Origin: Crocinitomix sp.
Lineage (GTDB): Bacteria; Bacteroidota; Bacteroidia; Flavobacteriales_D; Crocinitomicaceae
Length of the DNA stretch: 64,000 bases
Reading direction: 5' to 3'
Assembly (NCBI GenBank): GCA_013138735.1
Contig: WTCE01000080.1
Coordinates: 1-64,000, forward strand
The notes under the pieces were generated by a model. It was not told the DNA's origin and searched no databases. It was given only the letters and a program-made list of their open reading frames with translations. Positions 8,603 through 19,111 of the stretch are shown here, in pieces; positions within the stretch are counted from its first letter, which is position 1, and each line of letters begins with the position of its first letter. The translations under genes and the position numbers were made by a program.

Positions 8603-11600
8603 ATGAATTTTTTAAAGACATTTTGCATATTGGCCTCTTTTTGCTTTGTGATAAATTCACAAGCAACAATTATATTGGTTGAAAATGTGAATGATGCGGG
8701 AATAGGTTCTTTGCGCCAAGCCGTTGCGGATGCATCCCCTTCTGCTGGCGATACAATTTTAATAAATGTAAAGGGAACCTTTGTTTTAGACAGCCCCATT
8801 GAATTTGATTCATTTACTGCCTTAACCGTTATTGGTCCATACTCCAAACATAATACAATAACTGCTGGCGCCGGTTGGACTGGTAGCTTGTTTCATATTA
8901 GCAATTCAGAAGGAATCACTTTCCAGAGCCTTGGATTTGAGAGTGGCAATGGAAATACACGGCATATAACAATTGAAGATTCCCCAAACGATATAATTTT
9001 TGAACGCTGCATGTTTCAAGACAATGACTATACCCTTCTTTTAGGTCAAGGTGGTTCCGTTAGAGTTATAAATTCTACTGCGTCATTCAGTCAATGTTCA
9101 TTTATCGAAAATCAAGCTACAGACGCTGGAGCAATGGTAGCTGAAGCGGGTGCAGAAATAACCCTAACGAATTGCACTTTTTCTGGCAATACGGCAAGTG
9201 GCCATACTGGAGCATTATTAATAAAAGGTACCTCAACTGCAATTCTATTATTTAATACTTTCGTCAATAATGATGCGGCATCTGTTGCAGAAGCGGTACG
9301 TGCCAATGGAACTACAAATATTACTTTGGGGAATAATGCTGTTGGAAATAATGGAACAGGTCGGCAAATGCGTTTGAATGGCGGGGTTGTTTCTCTCGGA
9401 AGAAATATTATCAAACAGAACTACCCAACTGAACCTATAAACCTTACACCAATGACTGGTGACATTGAATCAGATGCGCTTGATTTAGGTATAAGAACGA
9501 CTATCTTGGAAGATGGTTATGGTTTAAAATATTGGCCAATCACGGATGCTACAAGTGACTTGATTAACCCGGCCTCGCCTGGTGGAACTGTTCCTGATTT
9601 TGATTGCAGAAATGCGCCTAGAAATTTAAAAGGACCAAGTGCAACCAACGCCTATCCTGATGCAGGCGCATGCGAGTACACACATTTACGCGTAACGAAT
9701 GATGTTGGAACAGCCATAGCTAATTCATTTTTAGGTGTCCTTGCGGTTACCCCAAAGGATGCTATGCACTATATTGAATTTGATATCTCAAGCCCAACTG
9801 ACATTTCTCTTGGAGCTGAAGGTGTTATAGATGGCGGTGCTTATATCATTGACGGTTTTTCTCAAGCTGGCAGTTCTATCCCTGGCCCTCATCAAATAGG
9901 CACTGCAGGTGTAACTCCACCACTATTGCTCATTGATTTAGTAAACGGCGGATCGCATAACCACGGAATTAAATTTGAATTTAGCGCAGAAGGTTCAATT
10001 GTTCAAGGTTTAAGTGTACAAGGTTTCGATCGGCATGGACTAGAAGCAAATCAATCAGACGACATCTCTTTTTTTGGTTGCGAAGTGGGGATAGATGATG
10101 CAGGTGCCGAAAATGGAAATGCGCGTGCTGGTATTCGACTTAATAGTAATAACAATACTATAGGCGGCTGGGAACATTGGATGCGAAACACTGTTTCTGG
10201 AAACGGATTGTCTGGATCCGAAAAAGCTAATATTTACATTTCATTTGGTAATAATTCTAACACTATAAAGGGTAATATTATTGGTGGATCACCAGACGGC
10301 ATGAGTGGAATAGCTGGGCCACCTACAACCAATGGTATTTATGTTGCTTCATGGTACAATAAAATAGGAGGAACGCTTCCCAACGAGGGTAACATAATGA
10401 TAGACAACGAATACGGTTCATATCATCCTAGAACAGGAGATTTTACAACATATTGTGGGAATTTAATTGGTTTGGCTTATGATGAAAGCACTGCTGTGGG
10501 GAATTCTATTGCAGGAATTTCATTTAACGGCTGTGATGACAACCAAGTTGGAGGATATACTGATGCTGCTGCAAACAAAATTGCCCATAACGGCAGTGGT
10601 ATTCAAATAACTTTCGCAACCACAATTGCTGAACGTAATACGGTAGTAGGAAATTCTATTTATGCCAATGATTTTCAAGGTATTGATATTTCCGCAAATG
10701 GAACTGTACTAACGAATGATGGTGTTTTTGACGGATTTTATTCGAATCAGGGAATAGATTTTCCAGAATTAACTGAATCAACGGCTTGTGATGGTAGTTC
10801 TACAATCACAACATTTATTTTACGGGTGCCACCAACTGAAGATTATCGGGTAGAGTTTTTCACGAATACAAGTCCTGACGCCACAAATGGTGAGGGAGAA
10901 ACCCTAATTGATGTTACAACCATATCGGTTGTATCCAACCCGCAAACCATTGTATATGATCATGGGTTTGACATTGGGACAAGCGTATGGCTTACGGCTA
11001 CTGTCACACAAATTTCATCAGGAAACACCTCTGAATTTGGAACGAACGTTTTAACCACAACCGCGTCGAGTGATCCGAGTATAAGCTATAACGATATTTG
11101 TCCATGGGAGACGGCAAGTCCAAACTTTGATGGAGATATGGGAGGCGTTTTTAAGTTTTCAGATCCTGTACCAGTTGATGGAGCAACTATAGATGCAGCA
11201 ACAGGTGATATTATTGGAGCATTAGAAGGAATAACCTACGAAGTGATTTATGGGTTCTCAGGTGCTTGCGCAGACGAAGACACAACCGAATTTACTGTAA
11301 CAATAATTGATGAAACTTTTACAATGTCAGATTTCTGTCCTGGGGCAAATGGAACGGCAACTGGTATTGTTACACCGGGTGGTACCTTTTCATTGAATCC
11401 TGATTTTGGTGATGGCGCTTCGATAACGGCTGATAGTGGGATTTTAAGTGGCGGTGTTGAAGGAACAACTTATACAGTGCAATATATAGCAGATGACGGT
11501 ACTTGCAAAGACACTGGATATGTGGATGTATTTGTTACAATCACAGATGAAACATTCACAATGGCTGACTTTTGTGCAGAAGTTGAGAGTGCACCAGCCG

Positions 11601-14600
11601 TTCCGGTTACAGGTGGAGGTGTGTTTTCTTTTTCGCCTGACCCTGGAGATGGAGCAACCATAAATCCTTCGACTGGTGCTGTAACTGGCGGTGTAGAAGG
11701 TGCAACTTATATGATTAGTTATGTGGTTGGAAGCTGCAGCGAAGAGCATATCATTTCTGTTAATGTTATTGCAATAGATGAAAGTTTCACCTTTGCTAAT
11801 TTTTGCCCTGGTACTGTTGGAATGCCAGCTGACGTAGTTGTGGCTGGTGGATTTTCATTTTTGACACCTCCTGGAGATGGCGCAATTATCAATACAGGAA
11901 CTGGTTTCATAACAGGAGGTACTGAAGGCACAACTTATGAGGTACTGCATACTGTAGGCACTTGTGATGACAAAGACACGCTCTATCCAATGATGATTGA
12001 AGTATTGGAAGAATTTACGTATGCTGATTTTTGTATTGACGGAGATTCTTCAACTACATTTCCAGTAGCAGATGATCCTGCAAATTCTTATTATATTTTG
12101 GTTGGGGCATCATTTGGTGAAACTATTAATTCATCCACAGGAACCATTTACGGTGTAGTAGAAGGAGAAATATATACGGTTGTAGACAGTGTTCATTCGT
12201 CTGGTTGTTCTCAAACAGACACAGTGACGGTGACTTCTTTGAACATTGACGAATCATTCACAATGGCGGATTTTTGTCCAGAAGTTGTGAGTGCAGATGC
12301 TATTCCCGTTGTTCCTGGAGGTGCATTTTCTTTTGCTCCTGATCCTGCAGATGGAGCAACAATTAATCCAGCAACTGGTGCAATAACTGGCGGCGTAGAA
12401 GGCGCAACTTATGAAGTACGTTATGTCGTAGGTTCTTGTGATGAAGAGGATACCATTTCTGTTAATGTCATTGCAATAGATGAAAGTTTCACCTTTCCCA
12501 ATTTTTGTCCTGGCACCGTTGGAATGCCAACTGACGTTGTTGTGGCTGGCGGGTTTTCATTTTTGACACCTCCTGGAGATGGTTCAGTTATCAATCCTGG
12601 AACTGGTTTCATAACAGGAGGAACAGAGGGTACAACTTATGATGTTGTACATACCGTTGGGACTTGCGACGATAAAGACACGCTTTACCCTATGATGATT
12701 GTAGTATTAGAAGAATTTACGTATGCTGATTTTTGTATTGATGGAGATTCATCAACTACATTTCCAGTAGCAGATGATCCTGCAAATTCTTATTATATTT
12801 TGGTTGGTGCATCATTTGGTGAAACTATTAATTCATCCACAGGAACCATTTACGGCGTGGTAGAAGGAGAGATATATACCGTTGTGGACAGTGTTAATTC
12901 GTCTGGTTGCTGGCAGGCAGACACAGTGACCGTTACATCTTTAAACATTGACGAATCATTCACAATGGAAGACTTTTGTCCAATTATTGAGAGTGCCCCT
13001 GCTGTAACGATTACAGGTGGAGGTGTCTTTTCTTTTTCGCCTGACCCAGGAGATGGAGCAACAATTAACCCAGCAACTGGCGCCGTAACTGGCGGCGTTG
13101 AAGGCGCAACTTATGTGATTAGTTATATAGTTGGAACTTGTGATGAAGAACATATCGATTCAGCCTCTGTTATTGCCATAGATGAAAGCTTTACATTTCC
13201 TAATTTCTGCCCTGGTACTGTTGGAATGCCTGATGAAGTTGTTGTGGACGGCGGATTTTCATTTTTAACTCCTCCTGGAGACGCTGCAGTTATTGATCCG
13301 GGAACTGGTTTCATAACGGGAGGCACAGAAGATACAACTTATGCCGTATTACATACAGTTGGCTTTTGCAACGATAGTGATACACTTTTTCCAAAGATGT
13401 ATAAAGTATTAGAAGAATTTACTTATGATGATTTTTGTATTATTGGAGATTCTTCGAGCACACTTCCAATGGCAGAGGATTCTGAAAACGCTTCTTATTC
13501 TTTAGTTGGTCCATTGTTGTTTGGTGAAACTATTGATCCCGTTACTGGCACCATTCACAGTCCAGAAGAAGGAGTAACTTATACGGTAGTCAATACAAAC
13601 ACCACAACATTTGGTGTGATAGAGTGCACACAAACAGACACATTTTATGTGACAGCCATATTAATTCCCGAAGCTTTTTCATACGACAATTACTGTTTTG
13701 AAGGAACTGGATCGCCATATGATTATGTAGCAGGTGGAACCTTTTCATTAGTTGGCGGACCTTATGTTGGTGTTACGATCGATCCTCTTACTGGAGATAT
13801 GACTGGTGGATTGGATGGTGATTCATACACCATTCGGTATGTATACGAAATTGGGGATTGTGCTGACAGCAGTGAAGTAACAATTTCTATCGTACTACCT
13901 GACGCTTCATTCACATTCCCGGATTTTTGTCCAGGATTATTAATCAGTCCAGAACCTACTGCTTTGTTTGGTTCTGGAACGTGGGATTTCGAATTTGACC
14001 CTTTAGACGGCGCTTCTATTAATTTTTTAACTGGAGCCATTTCTGACCCTATTGAGTCTAATTTATATAGTGTTGTTTATACACTAGAAGATACTGTAAT
14101 TATTGGCTGTTTTAATTCTGATACCATGGAAGTAATGGTGAAAATTGTGAATGAAGGTTTTAGCTATGAAAACTTTTGTTGGGAATCTTCTTCAGAACCT
14201 GCCGAGGTACTAGAGGGAGGTGGTATTCTTGCTTTTGGCACACCTGGCCCTATTGATGGCGCAACATTAGACGACGAAGGAATTATTGAAAATGCCACAG
14301 AAGGAACCGTTTATGAAATTGTTCATACCCTTACAACAGATGGATGTACACAATCTGATTCGGTGCTAGTGACTGCACTCGGTGTTGATGAATCATTCAT
14401 TTTTGATGATTATTGTGCGGCCACATATAGCCCTGCTCCAATTGCCACAACTGATGGTGGAACCTATATTTTTGCTCCTGACCCTGCGGATGGCGCCACC
14501 ATTAATGTTTTAACCGGTGTAATCACAAATGGAATTGAAGGTTCATCTTATGAAGTAATGTATAGTGTAAATGACACCAGTGGCGCTTGTAATGAATCGG

Positions 14601-15892
14601 ATACAGTCACGGTATATGTAAAGGGTAGTGATGAAAGCTTTTCTATTGATAATTTTTGTGCGGAATTTCCAAGTGACTCTCCAATTCCAGCAGTTGGGAG
14701 TGGAACGTATACTTTCGAACCTGATCCAGCAGATGGAGCTGTGATTGATCCAATTACGGGTATTATTACTTCAGCTGATCCTGGTGCCACTTATGGCGTA
14801 ATGTATACACTAATGCTAGATGGGTGTACGGAAAGTGACACCAATGAGGTTATTGCTTATGCATCCGAAGTTGCTGAATTTACAACTGACAGCTATTGTG
14901 CAAATATTCCAACAGCAATCGAGATTACTGGAACTCCTGGCGGTACTTTTGAATTTGATCCTTCTCCTGCAGAAGACGGTGCAACAATTGATCCAAGTAC
15001 TGGGGTAATCAATGGCTCTGTTGGTGGCACATATGATGTTACTTATTTCACACCTGGTTCTGCTACAACTTGTGCAGATACGATAACCAAAACAATAACG
15101 CTATATGATATCCCTTCAATTATCGAGATATCATCTGACGTAGATTTATACTGTCCAGATGAAACACTAGGTGCAATCACAGTTACCGAGAATTTTGCGG
15201 CATCTCAAATTTATTGGTATATAGGGGACTCTGGCGGTGACATTAGCGACTCATCATTTACCTATACACCAGAAAATTTAACGGTTGGTGAGAATACCTT
15301 TTATGCCAAACCAAAAAGCAGTGAAGGTTGCTACGGCGAATACGCATCCTATATTATTTATCTTTCAGACACTTCAGGAATGGGAGCAATCTCAGATTTT
15401 GATATTTGTAGAGGGTCAGCTGCTCAACTTTGGGCATACGGAGGAGCATCCTATATCTGGCATACGGACGTTCCATTGGAAGACTATACGAACCCAGAAC
15501 CAATTGCAATTAGCTTGAATGAAGAAGCTTATGTCGTTTCCATATACAATGATGACGGCTGCCAGGTAATGGACACTATTCGCGTTAGATTTAAACCCCA
15601 AAACGAATGTCTTATTGATATCAACAATGCATTTTCACCCAACGGTGATGGAAAAAACGATTTTTGGTATATCGACAATTTAATCAACTATCTGCCAAAT
15701 ACTGTCTATATCTATAGCAGATGGGGTGATGAGGTGCAAAAAATAACCAATTACGACAATGTCACTATCACCAAATATTGGGACGGAAAAGATAAACACG
15801 GAAACGAACTACCACCTAATACCTACTTCTACGTTGTTATAACAGAAGGGTCCGACCAAAGTCAGGCAGGTTGGGTACAATTAGTACGCTAA
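8603..15892 (+). CDS. giant T9SS type B surface protein with ~17 tandem repeats
   Basis: 2429 aa from the ATG at 8603; an in-frame TTG at 8597 only adds two residues. Signal peptide ~1-22. Residues ~25-365 and ~365-735 look like two right-handed parallel beta-helix regions (FNGNT/CxFxxN-type coils, choice-of-anchor-Q-like). About 17 repeats of 77-85 aa follow (~830-2200). Each opens with ESFTxxxFC and contains DPxDGATINPxTGxITGGxEGxTYxV and a second Cys. The C-terminal ~95 residues are the gliding-motility-associated CHU_C module (FSPNGDGKNDFWYIDN, YSRWGDEV, WDGKDKHGNELPPNTYFY), the T9SS type B sorting signal. It is likely exported by T9SS and held at the surface by the PorP/SprF protein encoded 4 nt downstream, as in SprB/SprF pairs. 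An adhesive role is inferred. Confidence 0.9.
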   Translation: MNFLKTFCILASFCFVINSQATIILVENVNDAGIGSLRQAVADASPSAGDTILINVKGTFVLDSPIEFDSFTALTVIGPYSKHNTITAGAGWTGSLFHISNSEGITFQSLGFESGNGNTRHITIEDSPNDIIFERCMFQDNDYTLLLGQGGSVRVINSTASFSQCSFIENQATDAGAMVAEAGAEITLTNCTFSGNTASGHTGALLIKGTSTAILLFNTFVNNDAASVAEAVRANGTTNITLGNNAVGNNGTGRQMRLNGGVVSLGRNIIKQNYPTEPINLTPMTGDIESDALDLGIRTTILEDGYGLKYWPITDATSDLINPASPGGTVPDFDCRNAPRNLKGPSATNAYPDAGACEYTHLRVTNDVGTAIANSFLGVLAVTPKDAMHYIEFDISSPTDISLGAEGVIDGGAYIIDGFSQAGSSIPGPHQIGTAGVTPPLLLIDLVNGGSHNHGIKFEFSAEGSIVQGLSVQGFDRHGLEANQSDDISFFGCEVGIDDAGAENGNARAGIRLNSNNNTIGGWEHWMRNTVSGNGLSGSEKANIYISFGNNSNTIKGNIIGGSPDGMSGIAGPPTTNGIYVASWYNKIGGTLPNEGNIMIDNEYGSYHPRTGDFTTYCGNLIGLAYDESTAVGNSIAGISFNGCDDNQVGGYTDAAANKIAHNGSGIQITFATTIAERNTVVGNSIYANDFQGIDISANGTVLTNDGVFDGFYSNQGIDFPELTESTACDGSSTITTFILRVPPTEDYRVEFFTNTSPDATNGEGETLIDVTTISVVSNPQTIVYDHGFDIGTSVWLTATVTQISSGNTSEFGTNVLTTTASSDPSISYNDICPWETASPNFDGDMGGVFKFSDPVPVDGATIDAATGDIIGALEGITYEVIYGFSGACADEDTTEFTVTIIDETFTMSDFCPGANGTATGIVTPGGTFSLNPDFGDGASITADSGILSGGVEGTTYTVQYIADDGTCKDTGYVDVFVTITDETFTMADFCAEVESAPAVPVTGGGVFSFSPDPGDGATINPSTGAVTGGVEGATYMISYVVGSCSEEHIISVNVIAIDESFTFANFCPGTVGMPADVVVAGGFSFLTPPGDGAIINTGTGFITGGTEGTTYEVLHTVGTCDDKDTLYPMMIEVLEEFTYADFCIDGDSSTTFPVADDPANSYYILVGASFGETINSSTGTIYGVVEGEIYTVVDSVHSSGCSQTDTVTVTSLNIDESFTMADFCPEVVSADAIPVVPGGAFSFAPDPADGATINPATGAITGGVEGATYEVRYVVGSCDEEDTISVNVIAIDESFTFPNFCPGTVGMPTDVVVAGGFSFLTPPGDGSVINPGTGFITGGTEGTTYDVVHTVGTCDDKDTLYPMMIVVLEEFTYADFCIDGDSSTTFPVADDPANSYYILVGASFGETINSSTGTIYGVVEGEIYTVVDSVNSSGCWQADTVTVTSLNIDESFTMEDFCPIIESAPAVTITGGGVFSFSPDPGDGATINPATGAVTGGVEGATYVISYIVGTCDEEHIDSASVIAIDESFTFPNFCPGTVGMPDEVVVDGGFSFLTPPGDAAVIDPGTGFITGGTEDTTYAVLHTVGFCNDSDTLFPKMYKVLEEFTYDDFCIIGDSSSTLPMAEDSENASYSLVGPLLFGETIDPVTGTIHSPEEGVTYTVVNTNTTTFGVIECTQTDTFYVTAILIPEAFSYDNYCFEGTGSPYDYVAGGTFSLVGGPYVGVTIDPLTGDMTGGLDGDSYTIRYVYEIGDCADSSEVTISIVLPDASFTFPDFCPGLLISPEPTALFGSGTWDFEFDPLDGASINFLTGAISDPIESNLYSVVYTLEDTVIIGCFNSDTMEVMVKIVNEGFSYENFCWESSSEPAEVLEGGGILAFGTPGPIDGATLDDEGIIENATEGTVYEIVHTLTTDGCTQSDSVLVTALGVDESFIFDDYCAATYSPAPIATTDGGTYIFAPDPADGATINVLTGVITNGIEGSSYEVMYSVNDTSGACNESDTVTVYVKGSDESFSIDNFCAEFPSDSPIPAVGSGTYTFEPDPADGAVIDPITGIITSADPGATYGVMYTLMLDGCTESDTNEVIAYASEVAEFTTDSYCANIPTAIEITGTPGGTFEFDPSPAEDGATIDPSTGVINGSVGGTYDVTYFTPGSATTCADTITKTITLYDIPSIIEISSDVDLYCPDETLGAITVTENFAASQIYWYIGDSGGDISDSSFTYTPENLTVGENTFYAKPKSSEGCYGEYASYIIYLSDTSGMGAISDFDICRGSAAQLWAYGGASYIWHTDVPLEDYTNPEPIAISLNEEAYVVSIYNDDGCQVMDTIRVRFKPQNECLIDINNAFSPNGDGKNDFWYIDNLINYLPNTVYIYSRWGDEVQKITNYDNVTITKYWDGKDKHGNELPPNTYFYVVITEGSDQSQAGWVQLVR
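11549..13654 (+). repeat. 702-bp higher-order tandem repeat inside the giant adhesin
   Basis: Three successive ~78-aa repeats form a 234-aa unit that is itself present three times. Equivalent codons recur at 11546, 12248 and 12950 (start of the first subrepeat) and at 11777, 12479 and 13181 (second subrepeat), an exact 702-bp period. The third subrepeat of units 1 and 2 (about 12010-12240 and 12712-12942) is nearly identical at DNA level. Unit 3 diverges and is slightly longer. This indicates recent segmental duplication or gene conversion. Confidence 0.9.
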
Positions 15893-15896
15893 AAAA

Positions 15897-16811
15897 ATGA
15901 GAATAATATTCATCATATGGTTTATGACTAGTTTTGCTGGAATCGCTCAGCAAGACGCTATTTATAGTCAATACATGTTTAATCCATTTGCAATAAACCC
16001 TGCTTATGCTGGTTCGCGAGATGCGGTTAACGTTGTTGTGATAAACAGAAGTCAATGGGTCGGTTTGAAAGGTGCACCAAGTACCCAAACCATTTCTGGA
16101 CATGTGCCAATGAACAGGAATAATTTGGCGTGGGGATTAAACATTTCAAGAGATAAAATAGGGCCTTCAAGTAATTTATTAGCTGCTGTAACTGGGGCTT
16201 ATCAATTGAAACTATATAAAGGCACCCTCACTTTTGGTTTAAGAGGAGGAATCTATAATTCAGTGATTGATCATGGTCAACTTAATTTTAGAGAGGATGA
16301 TGACGTGCTTGACCACAATGAACGTATGAGTTCAATGGTACCAACCTTTGATTTTGGTTTGTACTATTACACCGAACGCTTTTATGCTGGGCTGTCTTCA
16401 AACCATATTACTAAACACCGCTTTAATTATTCGAACTTAGCCAACAATCAGGCATACTATTTGCGTAGACATACATTTTTAGCTGCTGGTTATGTCTTTG
16501 AAATAAACCGCGATTTACAACTTAAGCCATCCGTTTTATTGAAGCATGGTGGCGGCATGGTTTTTAACGCAGATGTGAATGTAAACGCACTTTTTAAAGA
16601 ACTTTTTTGGCTTGGAATTGGCCTTAGAAATTTATCTAGTTTAAATTTCTTGGTAGACTTTAATGTAACTGATTATCTTAGGGTCGGATATTCGTATGAT
16701 ATGACACTAAATAAACTGCAAAATTATTCGCATGGTTCACATGAAATTATTATCGGCTTTGATTTTAATTTAAGAAGGTCATCCAATATGTTATCCCCTC
16801 GTTATTTATAA
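15897..16811 (+). CDS. PorP/SprF family type IX secretion outer-membrane protein
   Basis: 304 aa. Signal peptide ~1-18, then the family hallmark QDAIYSQYMFNPFAINPAYAGSRD and strands of a ~14-strand outer-membrane barrel. In Flavobacterium johnsoniae, SprF is needed for secretion and attachment of the type B cargo SprB. Genes of this family usually sit directly downstream of a CHU_C-tailed adhesin, as here: 4 nt after the 2429-aa protein stop and 1 nt before the next gene. I therefore infer that it is the dedicated surface anchor or translocon partner of that adhesin. Confidence 0.93.
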   Translation: MRIIFIIWFMTSFAGIAQQDAIYSQYMFNPFAINPAYAGSRDAVNVVVINRSQWVGLKGAPSTQTISGHVPMNRNNLAWGLNISRDKIGPSSNLLAAVTGAYQLKLYKGTLTFGLRGGIYNSVIDHGQLNFREDDDVLDHNERMSSMVPTFDFGLYYYTERFYAGLSSNHITKHRFNYSNLANNQAYYLRRHTFLAAGYVFEINRDLQLKPSVLLKHGGGMVFNADVNVNALFKELFWLGIGLRNLSSLNFLVDFNVTDYLRVGYSYDMTLNKLQNYSHGSHEIIIGFDFNLRRSSNMLSPRYL

Positions 16812-16812
16812 A

Positions 16813-19083
16813 ATGAAGCACTTATTATTGCTAACATATCTTATCATTACCTCAGCGTCATTTACGCAGACTTATGAGGTTGAACAAGTTGAACTCGTGG
16901 CTACTGTTCAAACGATTAATGGAATCAATCAAAAAACCGAAGAATTTTCACCAATTGCGGTTGGTAACATACTCTACTTTACATCATCACGCCAGTATAA
17001 CAAACACAATACCGGTGAAAAAATGGATAAAAATAGCTACTTCAACATTTTTTATGGTAAAATTCGTAATGATGAAGAAGGCGTTATTGATATTAAAGAC
17101 ATCAAATTGCTTTCTAACAAATTGAATACAGGCAGTCACACGGGTCCAGTATCTTTTTCATCAACAGGTGATACATTATTTTTTACACGGATAGTAGAAA
17201 TTGCTAATGGTGGCGAACGCTTATACCGCGCACAACTCTATTCCGCTATTAAAAAAAATAACAAATGGGTGAAAGTGCGCAAATTACCTTTTTCAACTAC
17301 CGAAAGTTCTTATGCACATCCTGCTTACGACATTATAAAAAACCGTCTTTACTTTACCTCTGACCGCGCAGGTGGAAAAGGCGATAATGATATTTATTAT
17401 AGTGCATTTGTGAACGGCGAATGGGGTGCTCCAGTGAACGTTGAAACGGTGAATACAGAAAATAGTGAAAAGTTTCCATTTGTAATTGGAGGAAACATCT
17501 TCTACTCTAGTGATCGTGAAGGCGGAGAAGGGCAAATGGATATTTATTATAGCTCTCCTGAAATAACTGATTACCCGATTAAATTAGACGGCTTAAATTC
17601 TGCTTATGATGATTTTGGAATTTCCATTTTGCCCGATTTATCGGCTGGTTATTACACTTCAAACAGAAATGGCAATGATGACATCTTCTATTTTACTTTA
17701 GAAAGAAAGATAACCGTAACAAATCAACTTGCTGGGTCATTCACGTTCCGATCACTTGCAGGCAGTGCCAGTAATTTAACTGTAATGCTTTATGATGAAG
17801 ACGGTAAGTTTATGTTGGAAGAAAAAACAGACGATAATGGCTATTTCATTTTTGACAATATTCAACTGGATAGTAATTTCACCGTAAAACTTGGTAACCT
17901 GCCAGGGGAAGAATTAACCCTAGACTTTTACAATGCTGACGGTGGACAAAACTCGAGTTTCATTTTGAGTGAAGAGGGCGCCTTGAAATATAAAAAACTC
18001 TTTTATGAAAGCGGCGGAATAATCAACTTTATTCCAGATGACATGAAAGACTTTGATAAAAACACAGCAACATTATCTGGTAAATTAGTTTTAGATGATG
18101 ACCCTCCAAACGTAGCACTCGACAATAGAACTATATTGTTATTGGACGAAAATGAAGAAGTTGTTTCCACTGGCTCTACGGATGATTTAGGAAATTTTGA
18201 ATTCACAGACTTAGACTTAGATAAAGAGTACTATGTGCAAATTCCTGAATGCTCTAGTGACCTAGTTCTATACATTTATGGCAGTGACAATAGCATTTAC
18301 ACACAACTGAAATGCAATGCTCAGGATTATTTTATGTATCAACGTTTGAAACCAGATTTGTCGAATAATTTGATTATAATTGAACAAACAGCAGAGGATG
18401 AATTTATGCTAAATAGTTCTGAAATTGTAGGTCGTTTTGCACCAGTTGATGAAGATAAACCAGCTATTAAATGTATGGTTCGCGTTTATAATGAAGATGG
18501 CATCCTTTTATCTTCCATTCAGTCTGATTCATTAGGAAATTTCAGATTTAACAACTTATCTAGCGAAAACACGTATAAGTTTACTGCCGACAGTAACGAG
18601 CCGCTACAACTTACGCTGTTCAACAGATACGGCAAAGAAATTGCAAAAATTCAAGAGGAAGAAAATAGCTATTTTATTTTCCGTCCACTTGGCTTTCAAA
18701 CTGAATACGATTTATCCTTAATGGATGATAAAGTGAAGTTTGACTTGAATTTAAGTGAGCAATATGATGCAGTAATTGTGTACTTTAATACCAACGAGTC
18801 GCAAGTATTGAATAAGGATATGGAAAAATTGAATACGCTATATAAACTAATGAAACGTTATCCGCAACTGAAGCTATCAATTAGCGCTTATGCGGATGCA
18901 ACGGCATCTGATGAATATAACTTTCAACTCTCACAAAAAAGAGGAGATTGGGTAGCTACTCATTTGGAAGCAAAGGGAATTGAAAAAAATAGATTTACAA
19001 TAAATGCTTATGGAGAGACCAAATTGATTGATCCAGAGAATGACGCCATTAATAGAAGGGCTGAATTACGCATATACCAATAA
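16813..19083 (+). CDS. OmpA-family protein with PD40 propeller and carboxypeptidase-like repeats
   Basis: 756 aa with a signal peptide (~1-18). WD40/PD40-type propeller blades cover ~50-300 (YFTSDRAGGKGDNDIYYS, FYSSDREGGEGQMDIYYS). Three SdrD-like/carboxypeptidase-type sandwiches cover ~305-600 (each with DDNGYFIFDN or DDLGNFEFTDL). A C-terminal OmpA peptidoglycan-binding domain spans ~640-756 (VYFNTNESQVLNKDMEKLNTL, NRRAELRI). The domain order matches the third gene commonly found with PorP/SprF adhesin pairs. It may tether the surface complex to peptidoglycan. The 1-nt spacing to the porP/sprF gene supports one operon. Confidence 0.9.
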   Translation: MKHLLLLTYLIITSASFTQTYEVEQVELVATVQTINGINQKTEEFSPIAVGNILYFTSSRQYNKHNTGEKMDKNSYFNIFYGKIRNDEEGVIDIKDIKLLSNKLNTGSHTGPVSFSSTGDTLFFTRIVEIANGGERLYRAQLYSAIKKNNKWVKVRKLPFSTTESSYAHPAYDIIKNRLYFTSDRAGGKGDNDIYYSAFVNGEWGAPVNVETVNTENSEKFPFVIGGNIFYSSDREGGEGQMDIYYSSPEITDYPIKLDGLNSAYDDFGISILPDLSAGYYTSNRNGNDDIFYFTLERKITVTNQLAGSFTFRSLAGSASNLTVMLYDEDGKFMLEEKTDDNGYFIFDNIQLDSNFTVKLGNLPGEELTLDFYNADGGQNSSFILSEEGALKYKKLFYESGGIINFIPDDMKDFDKNTATLSGKLVLDDDPPNVALDNRTILLLDENEEVVSTGSTDDLGNFEFTDLDLDKEYYVQIPECSSDLVLYIYGSDNSIYTQLKCNAQDYFMYQRLKPDLSNNLIIIEQTAEDEFMLNSSEIVGRFAPVDEDKPAIKCMVRVYNEDGILLSSIQSDSLGNFRFNNLSSENTYKFTADSNEPLQLTLFNRYGKEIAKIQEEENSYFIFRPLGFQTEYDLSLMDDKVKFDLNLSEQYDAVIVYFNTNESQVLNKDMEKLNTLYKLMKRYPQLKLSISAYADATASDEYNFQLSQKRGDWVATHLEAKGIEKNRFTINAYGETKLIDPENDAINRRAELRIYQ

Positions 19084-19111
19084 AAGAACTTACGCTTAAA
19101 GATAATTTATA

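Noticed and set aside
11444-13326. Several antisense frames of 60-100 codons across the adhesin repeats
   Set aside because: They recur with the same 702-bp period as the repeat and have biased Pro/Thr/Ser composition, so they are shadows of the plus-strand repeat codons.
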